This document shows, in pieces, positions 36,250-44,229 of a DNA stretch of 64,000 nt. Numbering within the stretch: the first letter of the stretch is position 1; each line of letters starts with the position of its first letter. Under the pieces are notes generated by a model. The model did not search any database and was not told where the DNA came from. It saw nothing but the letters and a program-made list of their open reading frames with translations. The translations under genes and the position numbers were made by a program. Where the stretch lies: NCBI RefSeq assembly GCF_015594925.2, contig NZ_CP087591.1, forward strand, positions 620,001 to 684,000, read 5' to 3'. The DNA comes from Vibrio sp. VB16. Its GTDB lineage: Bacteria > Pseudomonadota > Gammaproteobacteria > Enterobacterales > Vibrionaceae.

Positions 36250-37167
36250 CTATAATTCGCTTGACGTTATTCGATCCCAGTATGGTTCATCTCCATAATA
36301 TTCAGAGACGAAATCGACAAAAGCACGCACCTTACTTGGCAAAAACTTCCTGTTTGCATAGACCATATAAAGTCCAACTGCTTCTGGTTCATAATCGACC
36401 AAAATACGCGTTAAAGAGCCGTTTGCTAACGCTTCACCTGCTATAAAAGTGGGTTGAATAACAATTCCACCACCACATATAGCCGCGTTAACTAATAGGT
36501 CACCATTATTTGCAGTCATGTTGCTCGATAGCTTTAAATCCATTGAGTTCTTATCAAATCGGCTAAAAAGAAAAGAGGCATCTGTATAGGCATATTTAAG
36601 ATAGGTATGATGATGCAATTCTTCCGGTGTCTGTGGTGTGCCTTTTTTCTGCAAATATTCTGGCGATGCCATGATAGCAATGTTAATAGGTGCGATTCTC
36701 TTTGCAATCAAAGAGGAACTCTTTAGTTTGCCAATCCTAAGCGCAACATCAACTCCTTCCTCAACAATGTCTATTTTTACATCGGTAAGCTTTAGATCTA
36801 ATTCAAGATCAGGATATCGAGATTGAAAATCCACCAGTAACTTAGGCAAATGTTTGACACCAAAAGACATAGGGGCACTTATCGTCAATACACCAGAGAC
36901 GTGCTGGCCTAATTTTGTCAGGGAATATTCCATATCCTCAATGTCTTCGATCACTTGTTGGCAGCGGAGATAGTATCGGTCACCGGCTTCCGTTGTACTC
37001 ACCTTTCTTGTCGTACGATGCAGTAAGCGAGTTCGCAAATTATCTTCTAATGCCAAAACATATTTACTGACCAATTGAGGTGACATATTGAGCTTTTCAG
37101 CGGCTTTTGAAAATGATCCTTCCTGAACCACCATCAAGAAGGTTTTCATTGTATCGATCTTATCCAT
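36250..37167 (-). CDS. LysR-family transcriptional regulator
   Basis: This 305-residue LysR regulator has its helix-turn-helix in residues 3-60 (TMKTFLMVVQEGSFSKAA) and a complete effector domain. The N-terminus resembles the large YafC/DmlR-type branch that often controls oxidoreductases. No divergent partner is obvious: the gene upstream (37316-38077) has the same orientation. Confidence 0.86.
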   Translation of the reverse strand: MDKIDTMKTFLMVVQEGSFSKAAEKLNMSPQLVSKYVLALEDNLRTRLLHRTTRKVSTTEAGDRYYLRCQQVIEDIEDMEYSLTKLGQHVSGVLTISAPMSFGVKHLPKLLVDFQSRYPDLELDLKLTDVKIDIVEEGVDVALRIGKLKSSSLIAKRIAPINIAIMASPEYLQKKGTPQTPEELHHHTYLKYAYTDASFLFSRFDKNSMDLKLSSNMTANNGDLLVNAAICGGGIVIQPTFIAGEALANGSLTRILVDYEPEAVGLYMVYANRKFLPSKVRAFVDFVSEYYGDEPYWDRITSSEL

Positions 37168-37315
37168 TTTACGATGACCTGTTTCACTTTTTCCTACTAA
37201 ACAATCTTTTGTTTAACAACTTACTGTTCGAGCTGTTTCACGACAACTCGGAGCTTATAACACCTACATTAATAACATAAATTTTATTCCATGAGCCATG
37301 ATTATCACGCCGGGT

Positions 37316-38077
37316 CTACTTCTTCAGCACCAATCTACTCATCAACCTTTTAATCTTTATTTTTGTAAATCGCCAATGGGTGATCGGCTTTTTCGGCGCG
37401 GTACGTAATAGTTGTTGATAAGCCACGCCGTCAAATGTGACTTCACCGCCATGTGCAGCTAACAGAAACGTCGGTTTTAATTCGTATACCCTCTCAACTG
37501 AGCAGCGATATTGATTCGGGTGGAAAATCGGAAATGGGGCAATGAGTGTTTTTTTGACTTCCACAACAAGATCAGCGACATATAATATCCCCTGTTCTCT
37601 ATGATACACGGAAAGGTCTCTATCTGTGTGTCCAGGCGTCTCCAGCACCTGCCAGTCTTCAAAACCTGGAATAGCATCACCATCGAGCATTTCAACGTCA
37701 GGTTTTAGCTTACGCGAGTACCACAGGTTCTGTTTTGGTTTGCGCATTCGCTTTGCCACCCATAGGGCCAACATTAAGTCTGTCAAATGCATCAACCAAC
37801 CATCCCATCCAGCATACCAATCTGTCTCTCGTTTTGCTGCCAAAAGAGTACAACCCGTTAGCGTCCGCAATTTATGTGCGGCACCCGCATGATCCGGATG
37901 CATATGAGTTACAACAACCAATTTAAGGTCTGTAAATGGGCGTTGGAGTTGATGCTCAATGAAATCTCTTAAATGAGGAACATCCGCTCGACTACCACCA
38001 TCCAGCAGCATGAGCTTATCTGGATACTCAGCCAGATACATGGTTTGAATATACCCTTGAATTCTATGCAGTTGCAA
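37316..38077 (-). CDS. Metallo-beta-lactamase-fold hydrolase
   Basis: This 253-residue protein has the MBL metal motif THMHPDHAG (near residues 57-65), the second His/Asp positions in LETPGHTDRDLSVYH and ADLVVE, and the late His in AAHGGEV. These are the ligands for a dinuclear metal centre. It lacks a signal peptide, so a cytoplasmic hydrolase, for example of a thioester or lactone, is likely. The substrate is unknown. Confidence 0.83.
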   Translation of the reverse strand: MQLHRIQGYIQTMYLAEYPDKLMLLDGGSRADVPHLRDFIEHQLQRPFTDLKLVVVTHMHPDHAGAAHKLRTLTGCTLLAAKRETDWYAGWDGWLMHLTDLMLALWVAKRMRKPKQNLWYSRKLKPDVEMLDGDAIPGFEDWQVLETPGHTDRDLSVYHREQGILYVADLVVEVKKTLIAPFPIFHPNQYRCSVERVYELKPTFLLAAHGGEVTFDGVAYQQLLRTAPKKPITHWRFTKIKIKRLMSRLVLKK

Positions 38078-38226
38078 AACATTTCCTTGTGCTATTTAAC
38101 GTTCGACTTCCAATATATTGATGTCTAATCATCTGGTCAGACCAACTATAGCAGCAGAATGCAGGAAATGTTAAATATATGTTACGTGGCTGCAAGGGCG
38201 ACAAAATCGCACGTACAATTAAAATG

Positions 38227-38276
38227 TATAGAAAGCAAAATCGCCACCATAACTGGTAGCGATTTTGCTTTCTATA
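38227..38276 (-). terminator. Long perfect hairpin, terminator of the 38304 gene
   Basis: Perfect 18-bp arms (38227-38244 and 38259-38276) with a 14-base loop whose ACC and GGT can also pair. It lies 28 bases after the stop of the minus-strand gene at 38304-38585, and the minus-strand tail is CATTTTAATTG. Confidence 0.75.
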
Positions 38277-38303
38277 ATTACGTATTCAATTGCAGTGACA
38301 GCA

Positions 38304-38585
38304 CTACAAAATAGAGACACCTTCTACTTCCAAAACAGTATTGGCATTCGCACGTTCAATAATCTTAAGCAGCGTGGTTTGAATCACTTCATCTTCTCTA
38401 GCATCAGTCTTACTTGCGAACCGTTCTTCCATAACATCCCCACCCTCATGCAACGTAAACTGGATTGAAACTTCTGTTGCACAATCTATTTTTTCACCAA
38501 AATATGTCATCGAAATGATTGGATAGCCCTTATCACCCTTTTTAACATGCTTCGCGATGCGCTTTTTGGCTTTATCGATATTCAT
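38304..38585 (-). CDS. Hypothetical small soluble protein
   Basis: This 93-residue protein begins MNIDKAKKRIAKHVKKG and is rich in charged residues, with no signal or membrane segment. A predicted mixed alpha/beta fold is all I can say; I do not recognise the family. It has its own terminator and is probably monocistronic. Confidence 0.65.
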   Translation of the reverse strand: MNIDKAKKRIAKHVKKGDKGYPIISMTYFGEKIDCATEVSIQFTLHEGGDVMEERFASKTDAREDEVIQTTLLKIIERANANTVLEVEGVSIL

Positions 38586-38814
38586 AAACAGTCCTTAGAG
38601 TACTGACCCGTTCGTTAATTGAAATAGTATACCGCCCACCATAATCTATTGATTGGATAAGGTATAACAAATTAAAAACGATTTATAAGCTGGCTCATGC
38701 TTTAAACCAGTAAGGTATTGCCAAAATCCAATAAACTGTAACACAGTATAAGCAAACCTTGTGTCTGAAAAAGAAACCCGTAGAATCAGCAAAAATTTCA
38801 AACGTGAGAAAAAT

Positions 38815-40077
38815 ATGCCTAAACTCAAACTACATCATCGAGACTACGTTTCCATTCTTGGTGGCGATATTACAACACAAGAGTTGAAGCACACGTTGTC
38901 TCCAAATTACGCACCAGCCAAGAAAAGCCTTTTACCAAGTCCTTATTTAACCGAAAAAAACATTGAGCGACGTTGGCGTGATCTGAATAACCTTTCGTTG
39001 AAAGCGGAGTTATTGGACGAACATACGCAACATCAAGCAAGTGCTTATCAAAAAAATATCGAAAATTTTATTGGTACCGTTAAGGTTCCGGTTGGGTTAG
39101 CTGGCCCGTTAAGGGTTAATGGGTTGTTTGCGAAGGATGATTTCCTTATTCCTTTAGCGACCACAGAAGCCGCTTTGGTGGCGTCGTATAATCGAGGTTC
39201 TAAGCTACTTACTGCGTCAGGTGGTGCTAGTGCCATGCTACTCAATGAAGGCGTTACCAGAACACCAGGCTTCGCTTTTTATGGCCTAGCGGAGGCCGGT
39301 CAGTTTGTGGCTTGGGCTGTTACTCAATACGACCAATTTAAACAAGTCGGTGAATCCACTACTGCTTACGGCAAGCTCACGGATATCAATATCAATATTG
39401 AAGGCAATCATGTGTACCTTGTCTTTGAATATCTAACAGGTGATGCTTCTGGTCAGAATATGGTGACCATCGCAACAAACGCCGTATTCGAATATATTTT
39501 GGCACATACCCCCGTAGAACCCGAGTACGCCTTTCTAGACGGAAATTTATCAGGTGACAAAAAGGCCAACACTCAAACTCTGCGTAGTGTGCGTGGAAAA
39601 AAAGTGACGGCTGAAGCGCATATCTCTGCGGAGTTAATCCAAAGATATCTGCACACAACACCTGAAAAAATGATGCAGTTTGGTCAAATGACCACTGTCG
39701 GTGGCGCATTAAGTGGGGCGATTGGGATAAATGCACACTATGCAAATGCGCTAGCGGCACTGTATATCGCCTGTGGACAAGATGCCGCCTGTGTTGCTGA
39801 ATCGGCCATTGGTATGACTCGTATGGAAGTGAACAAAAATGGCGGGTTATATGCGAGCGTCACTTTGCCAAATTTGATGCTTGGCACCGTTGGTGGTGGA
39901 ACGGGGTTACCCAGCCAAAAAGCCTGTTTAGATCTAATGGGTTTACATGGTACCGGCAAATCGCAAGCCCTTGCTGAAGTGTGTGCCGCTCTTTGTCTGG
40001 CGGGAGAGCTCTCTATCGTTGGCGCTTTTTGTGCCGGGCACTTTGCAAGAGCTCACCATAAACTTGCGCGGAAGTAA
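38815..40077 (+). CDS. mvaA: HMG-CoA reductase, class I type
   Basis: This 420-residue enzyme interconverts HMG-CoA and mevalonate with NAD(P)H. Class I-like motifs are visible in order: ENFIGTVKVPVGLAGPL (substrate entry), the catalytic Glu in ATTEAALVAS, Lys in SGDKKANTQ, Asp in CGQDAACVAES, the glycine-rich VGGGTGLPSQKACLDLMG and the C-terminal catalytic His stretch GHFARAHHKLAR. It has no membrane domain. I use the ATG at 38815 (GTGAG upstream); the frame extends to a GTG at 38761. No other mevalonate gene is in the window. Confidence 0.9.
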   Translation: MPKLKLHHRDYVSILGGDITTQELKHTLSPNYAPAKKSLLPSPYLTEKNIERRWRDLNNLSLKAELLDEHTQHQASAYQKNIENFIGTVKVPVGLAGPLRVNGLFAKDDFLIPLATTEAALVASYNRGSKLLTASGGASAMLLNEGVTRTPGFAFYGLAEAGQFVAWAVTQYDQFKQVGESTTAYGKLTDININIEGNHVYLVFEYLTGDASGQNMVTIATNAVFEYILAHTPVEPEYAFLDGNLSGDKKANTQTLRSVRGKKVTAEAHISAELIQRYLHTTPEKMMQFGQMTTVGGALSGAIGINAHYANALAALYIACGQDAACVAESAIGMTRMEVNKNGGLYASVTLPNLMLGTVGGGTGLPSQKACLDLMGLHGTGKSQALAEVCAALCLAGELSIVGAFCAGHFARAHHKLARK

Positions 40078-40174
40078 TTCGCGCCAAACTGAGTTGCACG
40101 TCAGCGTTAATATTGAAAGAGCTGAGATCAAAAACTTAAATATATACTTTGTTCAAAATACCCTTTGTGGTTGC

Positions 40175-42139
40175 TTACTTTTCTTCAGTAAAGTCCAACT
40201 CATCTTTATTTATTTCGTACTTTTTCAATTTTCTCCATAACGTCGTGCGACCAATTTTCAGCGCAGCTGCAATATCTGCGATACGGCCGTCGAATATTTC
40301 CCACGCCTCCATAATCGCTCTTCGTTCTAATGCTTCCAAGCTCTGAATAGACGATTCCCACTCGGCAGATTCATGCCCCACTTTGCTGTTTAATAGTTGG
40401 CTAGGAAGATCATCCACATCGATAATGTTTCTACGGCGATTTAGTGCGATTTTTTCAATCTTATTCTGAAGTTCAGATATATTCCCGGGCCACGAATAAC
40501 TGCATAAAATATCCAGTGCCGCATCTGTTATCACAATATCGACGTTAAATCGTTTCTTCATACGAAGCATTTGTCTTTCAATAAAGACTGGAATATCTTC
40601 TTTTCGTTGCCTGATAGACGGAATTTTTAACTCAATGGCACCAATAGCATAATAAAGTTGTCGACGGAAATTATGCTTGCTAACGTACTGTTCAAGGTCG
40701 GCAGAAGTACTAGTGATAAGTTGAAAATTAACAGGAATCATTCGATTACTATTGTCACGTACCAATATATTGGTTTTCAGTGTTTGTAATAGTGCTGACT
40801 GTACTTCCTCTGACAGGTATTCCACTTGTTCTAAATAGAGAGTCCCACCATTCACTAACTCTATTTTTGATGCTAGACCTTCGCCTTCATCGGTTCCAAA
40901 TAACGTTCTTAACATGTTCTCTGGTGCGATACTCTTGCAATTGACCGTTAAAAAAGGCCCCTCGCTATTCTGGCTATGATTATGCAGAGCCATGGCAATT
41001 TGTCCTTTCCCTACTCCATCTTCACCACGTAATAAAACTGGATCTTTTACTTTTGCAGCTCTTTTGGCGAGAGTAATAACCTGTTTCATCTTTTTGGATT
41101 GCGCCACTAGGGAGTCGAAACTCAAATCTGCATTTGATCCAAGCTGCCTCTGCGCTAACTTACGTATCGTTTCCAAGGGGTGAATAAACAACAAACATCC
41201 ACCGTCACTAAGTGGCCTAAGTGTAACCAAAGCCTCTATAAAATCTCCCTGGCACTCCATAATGATGTCTAGATGAGAACACTTTTTTCGTCCTTCTAAT
41301 GCATTTTTTAAAGCAGGAGGAAGGGTAATCGTATCTCTAAGCGATTTATAAAGAACGAGATCTTTTTTGAGCTTCAATTTCTCCGATGCGACTTGGTTAA
41401 TAAAGGTAATTCTCTCTTCCTTGTCCCAAGAAATCACTCCATCATCCATACATTCAAGAACCGCATTTCTCTGACAAAGGATTTGATTTGATTGTGTCAG
41501 AGTCTTTTCTATGAGTAATTGACTCGCCACTTCTTTTCCACAAGAATTGACAAGTGCGGCATCAGAATCTTTATGCTCGCTTGCCATAGTGAAAAGCATA
41601 AGCGCAGCTCGCGCTCTACCTTGTTCATCAAAAACAGGTGAAGCATGACAGCTGTAACCATGTAGCTTTGTATTAAAATGTTGCGCCGAAAATAAAGATA
41701 CCGTCTCGTGGGTGTGCAAACTCAAATTAATCGCATTAGTTCCTAGACGACCTTCGCTCCAGAAAGCACCTTTTTTTATTCCTAATGTTCTTAATTCCTC
41801 GATCATTTCATGATGACCGATAATAGACATTGTGCACCCGGTTTCATCTGTGACCAGGAAACAGCAGCGACGAGACTCCAAGAACTGAAACGCGTCTTCA
41901 AGGATAGCTTCGGCGATACAAGTTGCCGCCAAATTACGTTTAAGAAACGAATCCAAGGTTGTCCCTACAGCAACATGAGGTTTTAACCATTCATACGGAT
42001 TACTTTGTCTTAAACAGCGCTCCCACGATTCCAGAATCGGCGAAGTAGCAAATTGAGGAGCAACCCAATGGTGTTTTTGAAAAAAATCCCAACGAGTCTG
42101 GATGTCGTTAAATTTCGTATCTGTTGAATTCCGACTCAT
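40175..42139 (-). CDS. dhaR: DhaR-like activator of dihydroxyacetone metabolism
   Basis: This 654-residue regulator matches my recollection of E. coli DhaR along its length: an N-terminal GAF-like sensor (about 60-200), a PAS-like domain starting CMDDGVISWD (about 222-330), an AAA+ domain (about 345-575; Walker A region GEDGVGKGQI) and a Fis-type helix-turn-helix ending IGRTTLWRKLKKYEI. The sigma-54 contact motif GAFTGA is absent (GTDEGEGLASK stands there) and Walker B is altered (LYLEQVE), as in E. coli DhaR, which acts on a sigma-70 promoter. AAGGAG precedes the ATG. E. coli DhaR is activated by DhaL and inhibited by DhaK, both encoded here. Confidence 0.88.
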   Translation of the reverse strand: MSRNSTDTKFNDIQTRWDFFQKHHWVAPQFATSPILESWERCLRQSNPYEWLKPHVAVGTTLDSFLKRNLAATCIAEAILEDAFQFLESRRCCFLVTDETGCTMSIIGHHEMIEELRTLGIKKGAFWSEGRLGTNAINLSLHTHETVSLFSAQHFNTKLHGYSCHASPVFDEQGRARAALMLFTMASEHKDSDAALVNSCGKEVASQLLIEKTLTQSNQILCQRNAVLECMDDGVISWDKEERITFINQVASEKLKLKKDLVLYKSLRDTITLPPALKNALEGRKKCSHLDIIMECQGDFIEALVTLRPLSDGGCLLFIHPLETIRKLAQRQLGSNADLSFDSLVAQSKKMKQVITLAKRAAKVKDPVLLRGEDGVGKGQIAMALHNHSQNSEGPFLTVNCKSIAPENMLRTLFGTDEGEGLASKIELVNGGTLYLEQVEYLSEEVQSALLQTLKTNILVRDNSNRMIPVNFQLITSTSADLEQYVSKHNFRRQLYYAIGAIELKIPSIRQRKEDIPVFIERQMLRMKKRFNVDIVITDAALDILCSYSWPGNISELQNKIEKIALNRRRNIIDVDDLPSQLLNSKVGHESAEWESSIQSLEALERRAIMEAWEIFDGRIADIAAALKIGRTTLWRKLKKYEINKDELDFTEEK

Positions 42140-42216
42140 GATGTTCTCCTTACCAAAAGATAGCCTTCACTCATAATTTAGGGCCCAGTTAGATAACTAC
42201 TGAAAATGTTGATTGC

Positions 42217-42222
42217 ATAATA
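42217..42222 (-). promoter_or_regulatory. Possible -10 box of dhaR
   Basis: TATTAT on the minus strand. The inferred start near 42210 puts the palindrome centre (42271) at about -61, like the other promoters of the cluster; the -35 position is poor. Confidence 0.4.
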
Positions 42223-42261
42223 TCTTTTATTCTTGGCAGATGGCGTATATGCATGTTAAAG

Positions 42262-42280
42262 ATGTTTCATTTTGAGACAT
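42262..42280. promoter_or_regulatory. DhaR-type palindrome upstream of dhaR (site A)
   Basis: ATGTTTCA-TTT-TGAGACAT, one mismatch from a perfect palindrome, 123 bases upstream of dhaR. The same element recurs in four further intergenic regions of the cluster, in full or as halves, so autoregulation is likely. Confidence 0.65.
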
Positions 42281-42426
42281 CAATAACACTATTAACAGAT
42301 GACTCACTACAGATTCATTCAAACGTGTGTAGATAAATAGTCACTACATTCTCCACCTTTTCGGTGGATTGAAAAACGACGTAGTTACGCCATTTTCAAA
42401 CAACTAGTCATTTGTCTAAATATGGG

Positions 42427-42460
42427 GAAAAAGGGGCTGAGGCCGAGGGACCATCAGCCC
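42427..42460 (-). terminator. Terminator of the gcl-hyi-glxR operon
   Basis: Perfect 7-bp GC-rich arms (42434-42440 and 42454-42460), followed on the minus strand by CTTTTTC, 12 bases after the glxR stop. Confidence 0.85.
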
Positions 42461-42471
42461 AAAACGAGGAG

Positions 42472-43356
42472 TTAATCTCGAATCGAATGATTACTCATAT
42501 GCTCTAGTGCGAGAATCATTGCAGAGTGATCCAAGTGGTCCCCATCAAGTGCTTTGCAGGTATTGAATAGTTCTTGTGCCGTAGAAGTATTTGGTAAATT
42601 AACTCCCAGTGCTTTCGCACCTTCTAATGCGATATTAAGATCTTTTTGATGGAGGGATATTCTAAAGCCAGGATCAAATGTCCCCTTCACCATCCGCTCC
42701 CCATGTACTTCTAAGATTTTAGACGAAGCAAACCCCCCCATAAGAGCTTGACGGATTTTCGCAGGATCAGCGCCAGCCTTAGAGGCAAAAACCAGTGCTT
42801 CAGATACTGCTTCAATATTCAATGCAACTATAATTTGATTTGCTACTTTGCAAGTTTGACCATCACCATTACCGCCTACTAACGTGACATTCTTCCCCAT
42901 GATTTCAAATAACGGTTTCACTTTATTAAAAATGTCTTCATGCCCGCCAACCATAATTGATAATGATCCAGCGACCGCTCCGACTTCACCACCAGAAACC
43001 GGCGCATCCAGATACCATGCTTGCGTCTCTTCAATGCGTTGAGCAAATTTTTTCGTTTCAATTGGTGATATGGAACTCATATCTACAACAATTTTACCTT
43101 TCGTTAAACCTTTTGCGACGCCAATATCATTAAATAAGACATCCTCAACCTGAGGGGTGTCAGGAACCATGATGATGATAATATCAGAAGCTTCAGCAAC
43201 GGCGGCCGGAGTAGGACATGCAACGCCTTTGTCTCCTATTAAGTCGTCTGGTGCAGACTCAAAATGTTCTGTGAAATAAAGCGTATAACCCGCATCTTGA
43301 AGGTTTTTCGCCATCGGTTTACCCATAATACCAGTACCAATAAATCCAATATTCAT
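42472..43356 (-). CDS. glxR: Tartronate semialdehyde reductase (2-hydroxy-3-oxopropionate reductase)
   Basis: This 294-residue beta-hydroxyacid dehydrogenase reduces tartronate semialdehyde to D-glycerate. It has the NAD(P) motif GFIGTGIMGKPMAKNL at residues 4-19, the substrate motif DAPVSGGEVGA and the catalytic Lys in GDGQTCKVANQ. The ATG at 43356 follows GGAGAG; a TTG at 43371 would add five residues. It ends the gcl-hyi-glxR operon, 18 bases after hyi. Confidence 0.92.
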   Translation of the reverse strand: MNIGFIGTGIMGKPMAKNLQDAGYTLYFTEHFESAPDDLIGDKGVACPTPAAVAEASDIIIIMVPDTPQVEDVLFNDIGVAKGLTKGKIVVDMSSISPIETKKFAQRIEETQAWYLDAPVSGGEVGAVAGSLSIMVGGHEDIFNKVKPLFEIMGKNVTLVGGNGDGQTCKVANQIIVALNIEAVSEALVFASKAGADPAKIRQALMGGFASSKILEVHGERMVKGTFDPGFRISLHQKDLNIALEGAKALGVNLPNTSTAQELFNTCKALDGDHLDHSAMILALEHMSNHSIRD

Positions 43357-43374
43357 TCTATTACTCTCCAAAAA

Positions 43375-44157
43375 TCACACTAAGTTATATTCTTTTAGCC
43401 AACCTAAGCCTGCTTCAGTACCATTGGCAGGAACGTATTCACACCCAACCCAACCTTGATAGCCTATATCGTCTAGGTGTTGGAAAAGGAACTCATAATT
43501 AAGCTCTCCTGTTCCAGGCTCATGGCGACCTGGATTGTCAGCAAGTTGCACATGTCCAATCGTGGAAAGATGATCGCTTAATGTTCTTGCGATATTGCCT
43601 TCCATAATTTGCATATGGTAAATGTCGTACTGATAATGGATATTTTTACTACCCACTTCACCAATCAACCTAAGTGCTTGGTTAGTGTTGTTAACACAAA
43701 AGCCGGGCATATCCTGAGTATTTATCGCCTCAACAACCAATCGAACACCTGCTAGTTCTAGTTTGTCTGCGGCGTACTTTAGGTTCTTAATCAATGTTTT
43801 CTCTGCATCTTGCTGAGACAGACCTTTCGGAATAATTCCCGACAAACAGTTAACCTGAGTACAGCCCATTACGGTCGCATAACTGATCGCTTGGTCCACG
43901 CCTTTGCGAAACTCTTCAACTCTTTCAGGTAAACACGCAATGCCGCGTTCACCGACCATCCAATCTCCTGCTGGCAGATTAAATAACACCTGAGTTAATC
44001 CATACCTTTCTAATTCATCTTTGATCTTCTGAGCAGAAAAATCATATGGAAATAAATACTCGACACCTTTAAAACCAGCTTCAGCAGCACCTTTAAAACG
44101 AGCCATGAATTCCAATTCTGTGAATAACATTGATAGATTTGCAGCTAGCTTGGGCAT
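43375..44157 (-). CDS. hyi: Hydroxypyruvate isomerase
   Basis: This 260-residue TIM-barrel enzyme interconverts hydroxypyruvate and tartronate semialdehyde. The sequence follows E. coli Hyi closely as I recall it (ANLSMLFTE, LPAGDWMVGERGIACLP, YQYDIYHMQ, ADNPGRHEPGTGELNY, GWVGCEY). The Glu and His metal ligands in VVEAIN, QYDIYHMQ and GELNYEF fit the family. It lies between gcl and glxR, 72 bases after gcl with a hairpin in the gap. Confidence 0.92.
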   Translation of the reverse strand: MPKLAANLSMLFTELEFMARFKGAAEAGFKGVEYLFPYDFSAQKIKDELERYGLTQVLFNLPAGDWMVGERGIACLPERVEEFRKGVDQAISYATVMGCTQVNCLSGIIPKGLSQQDAEKTLIKNLKYAADKLELAGVRLVVEAINTQDMPGFCVNNTNQALRLIGEVGSKNIHYQYDIYHMQIMEGNIARTLSDHLSTIGHVQLADNPGRHEPGTGELNYEFLFQHLDDIGYQGWVGCEYVPANGTEAGLGWLKEYNLV

Positions 44158-44180
44158 AACAACTCCTTACATTTTTTATG

Positions 44181-44208
44181 AGTCCGGCCACATTGTTATA
44201 ACCGGACT
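44181..44208 (-). other. Intercistronic hairpin between gcl and hyi
   Basis: Perfect 7-bp arms (44181-44187 and 44202-44208), no U-tract in the operon direction. It lies after the first gene of the operon, as do similar hairpins elsewhere in the window. Confidence 0.5.
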
Positions 44209-44229
44209 GTCCTATCCATTATTTTTTAT

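Larger units (their letters stand above)
42140..42471. other. Intergenic region upstream of dhaR
   Basis: It holds the dhaR promoter with one DhaR-type palindrome (42262-42280), a possible -10 box at 42217-42222 and the glxR terminator (42427-42460). A 6-bp hairpin at 42352-42368 has no U-tract. Nothing else is evident. Confidence 0.6.

Noticed and set aside
37181..37240. GTTTCA halves near the LysR gene at 36250-37167
   Set aside because: Only single half-sites with no paired TGAAAC at the right spacing; treated as chance.
39392..39760. 122-codon open frame antisense to HMG-CoA reductase
   Set aside because: The plus strand encodes all catalytic motifs of the enzyme here; the reverse frame shows no family features.
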